Origin: Acidobacteria bacterium 13_1_40CM_65_14
GTDB lineage: Bacteria > Acidobacteriota > Vicinamibacteria > Vicinamibacterales > CAVVIG01
NCBI GenBank assembly: GCA_001917905.1
Contig: MNEX01000088.1
Span: forward strand, 1 to 41,955
Direction of reading: 5' to 3'
Length of the DNA: 41,955 nucleotides
The translations under genes were made by a program, and so were the position numbers. The notes beneath the pieces were generated by a model that saw only the letters and a list, made by a program, of their open reading frames with translations, searched no databases and was not told the DNA's origin. Positions 40,196 through 41,955 of this stretch are shown in pieces. Position 1 is the stretch's first letter. Every line of letters begins with the position of its first letter.

Positions 40196-41955
40196 ATGTG
40201 CGGGATTGCCGGTCTCGTCGGCGCCGATGGTCTTCACCCTGACGATCGCGCGCGCGCCATCCGGATGCGCGAGGTGATCAGACACCGCGGTCCAGACGAA
40301 GCGGGCCTTTGGGGCGACGACCGCGCGCTGCTCGCGCATCGCCGCTTGAGCATCGTCGATCTGAACAGCGGTCAGCAGCCGCTGGCCAACGAAGATCGCA
40401 CCATCTGGATCGCCTTCAACGGAGAAATCTACAACCACGCCGAGATCCGTCGCGACCTCGAGGCGCACGGCCACGCGTATCGAACGCGTTCGGACACCGA
40501 AACGATCGTGCACGCGTACGAGCAGTGGGGCGACGAGTGCGTGCATCGTCTCCGCGGCATGTTCGTGTTCGCCGTCTGGGACGCGCCGAAGCGACGGCTG
40601 CTCCTCGTGCGCGATCGCCTCGGGATCAAGCCACTCTACTGGGCTCGCGTCGGTGACACGCTGCTGTTCGGCTCGGAGATCAAGGCGATCCTCGCAAGCG
40701 ATCTCATCACGCCGCAGGCGAACCGGGAGGTGTTGTCCGAAATCCTCAGCACGCGCTACACGTCGGCCACCGACACGATGTTCCGCGGGATCCACAAGCT
40801 GCTGCCGGGGCATCTTCTCGTCTACGAGCGCGGCGGGATCACGACGCGCCAGTACTGGGACGTTCCAGCAGGCAGACCTGAAGGGCTGCGCGACGCCGGC
40901 CGTCGCGCAGGCCTTCCTTCCTGCCGTGACGGCGACATCGTCGCTCGGTTCCGATCGCTGCTCGAAGAGTCGGTGCGGCTGCGTCTGATGAGCGACGTTC
41001 CGCTGGGCATGTTTCTGTCCGGCGGGATCGACAGCTCCGCCATCGCGGCGCTCATGGCGCGGATGATCGATCGGCCGCTGCAGACGTTCTCCGTCGCGTT
41101 CAAAGAGCGCGCGTTCAACGAGCTCGCGTACGCGCGCGAGGTCGCGCGCGCGATCGGCGCCGACTCGCACGAAATCGTCATCGACGATCGAGACTTCTTC
41201 GGCGCGCTGCCGAAACTGGTGTGGCACGAGGACGAGCCGATTGCGCACGCGTCGAGCGTGCCGCTGTATTTCGTGTCGGCCCTCGCACAGCGGCACGTCA
41301 CGGTCGTCCTCACCGGCGAAGGCAGCGACGAGCTGCTGGCCGGCTACGGCAAATATCTGCGGCTCGCCTGGAACTGGCGGGCCGGTACCGTCTACGAAAG
41401 GTTCGTCCCGCAGGCGGTGCGGACGTCGATCGCAAACCTCGTCGTGCCGCTCCTGCCGGGCGCGCTGGCGCGCCACGCCAGGCGGACGTTCCTGGCGATG
41501 GACCGCACGCCCGAGTCGATGGTGTTCGACAACTTCGCCGCCATCCGGCTCGACGACCAACGGTCGCTGCTCGCCCCTGCGCTGCGCGGCACAGCGACCC
41601 GCGAGCAGGCGTACGGGCCGTCTCGCGCGTACTTCGACAGGCTGAACGGCCAGAGCACGCTGCTCGATCGTCTGCTCTACGCCGACATCAAGACGTATCT
41701 GGTCGAGCTGCTGATGAAGCAGGACCAGATGAGTATGGCCGCGTCGATCGAGAGCCGCGTCCCGTTCCTTGATCACAAGCTCGTGGAATTCGCGGCGCAG
41801 CTGCCCGACGAGTGGAAGCTGAATGGGTTCACGACCAAGCGCGTGCTGCGCGAATCGATGAAGGGGCTGCTGCCCGAATCGATTCTCAATCGCCCGAAGA
41901 TGGGCTTCCCCGTGCCGTTCGCCGCGTGGACACGTGGACCGTGGAACGCGGTCGC
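40196..41955 (+). CDS. asnB: Asparagine synthase-type amidotransferase, second copy (cut by window end)
   Basis: At least 586 residues, open to the last base of the window. MCGIAG puts Cys2 as glutaminase nucleophile. Further motifs are HRRLSIVDLNSGQQPL, NGEIYNHAEIR, the ATP loop LSGGIDSSAIA, LTGEGSDELLAGYGKY, ESRVPFLDHKLVEFAA and LNRPKMGFPVPF. The linker between the two domains (residues about 224-246, AGRPEGLRDAGRRAGLPSCR) is an in-frame dispersed repeat and not family sequence. It is a paralogue of 28374-30290 but clearly diverged. It is driven by its own sigma-54 promoter. The likely role is amidation of a polymer or sugar acid. The 3' end lies beyond the window. Confidence 0.9.
   Translation, partial: MCGIAGLVGADGLHPDDRARAIRMREVIRHRGPDEAGLWGDDRALLAHRRLSIVDLNSGQQPLANEDRTIWIAFNGEIYNHAEIRRDLEAHGHAYRTRSDTETIVHAYEQWGDECVHRLRGMFVFAVWDAPKRRLLLVRDRLGIKPLYWARVGDTLLFGSEIKAILASDLITPQANREVLSEILSTRYTSATDTMFRGIHKLLPGHLLVYERGGITTRQYWDVPAGRPEGLRDAGRRAGLPSCRDGDIVARFRSLLEESVRLRLMSDVPLGMFLSGGIDSSAIAALMARMIDRPLQTFSVAFKERAFNELAYAREVARAIGADSHEIVIDDRDFFGALPKLVWHEDEPIAHASSVPLYFVSALAQRHVTVVLTGEGSDELLAGYGKYLRLAWNWRAGTVYERFVPQAVRTSIANLVVPLLPGALARHARRTFLAMDRTPESMVFDNFAAIRLDDQRSLLAPALRGTATREQAYGPSRAYFDRLNGQSTLLDRLLYADIKTYLVELLMKQDQMSMAASIESRVPFLDHKLVEFAAQLPDEWKLNGFTTKRVLRESMKGLLPESILNRPKMGFPVPFAAWTRGPWNAV
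40867..40933. repeat. Dispersed 'ggcagacctgaaggnctgcg' element inserted in frame in asnB
   Basis: The 67-base stretch has the inverted ends GCAGGCAGACCTGAAGGGCTGCG and CGCAGGCCTTCCTTCCTGCCGTG split here only for description. The two halves are imperfect reverse complements. I recognise it as a common dispersed repeat of Acidobacteriota-like genomes. It keeps the frame and falls in the flexible junction between the glutaminase and synthetase domains. Confidence 0.7.

Overview
The window is high-GC DNA (about two thirds G+C by eye) with dense, overlapping genes and many GTG or TTG starts. It looks like an uncultured Acidobacteriota, probably Vicinamibacterales-like. That guess rests on several short dispersed repeat families that I associate with those genomes: the TCCGGC-N4-GCCGGA palindrome, an 'aatgcggaatgcgg' element, a 'cttcgataggctcagg' element and a 'ggcagacctgaaggnctgcg' element. 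It also rests on an exosortase-style exopolysaccharide locus. No rRNA, tRNA, CRISPR array or insertion sequence was seen.

Layout. Positions 79-3700 (+) hold housekeeping or accessory genes: a DMT exporter, a metallo-beta-lactamase-fold hydrolase with an altered metal motif, a threonine/serine dehydratase, and an internally deleted 5'-nucleotidase. Positions 3757-6813 (-) form a four-gene operon in which the methionine-sulfoxide repair pair msrP-msrQ sits between two small glycosyltransferases of the TIGR04283 and TIGR04282 types. Positions 6814-7166 are repeat-rich spacer. Position 7167 (-) begins a small secreted protein with a PEP-CTERM-like tail. Positions 7798-12373 (+) are a regulatory block: a minimal histidine kinase, two sigma-54 response regulators with a -24/-12 promoter before the second, and a degenerate GGDEF protein that keeps an RxxD c-di-GMP site.

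Positions 12382-33201 (+) are one long exopolysaccharide operon. It encodes a FemAB/BioF2-like acyltransferase, a NusG-like antiterminator, an outer-membrane barrel, a Wza-type export protein, a Wzz-type copolymerase, a BY-kinase and the initiating sugar-phosphate transferase. These are followed by a Wzy-type polymerase/ligase, a GT4-acyltransferase fusion, a DegT-like aminotransferase, a third acyltransferase, a polysaccharide deacetylase, a Wzx flippase, an asparagine-synthase-type amidotransferase, and a 968-residue fusion of a secreted beta-helix to a membrane GT2. Many neighbours overlap by 1-4 bases, which implies translational coupling. A secreted propeller/lectin-like gene (33144-35219) runs convergently. 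Two further + units begin at sigma-54 promoters: GT4, heparinase II/III-like lyase and lipoprotein (35632-39982), and a second asparagine synthase (40196 to the window edge).

Together the genes describe a Wzx/Wzy-dependent secreted polysaccharide. It is probably an amidated, N-acylated amino-sugar or uronic-acid polymer, with its own deacetylase and lyase. Control is probably by sigma-54 activators, an RfaH/UpxY-like antiterminator and possibly c-di-GMP. No exosortase and no nucleotide-sugar synthesis gene lies inside the window. Repeat elements have entered or reshaped several coding regions: the 5'-nucleotidase, the msrQ start, probably a response-regulator linker, and the second asparagine synthase.
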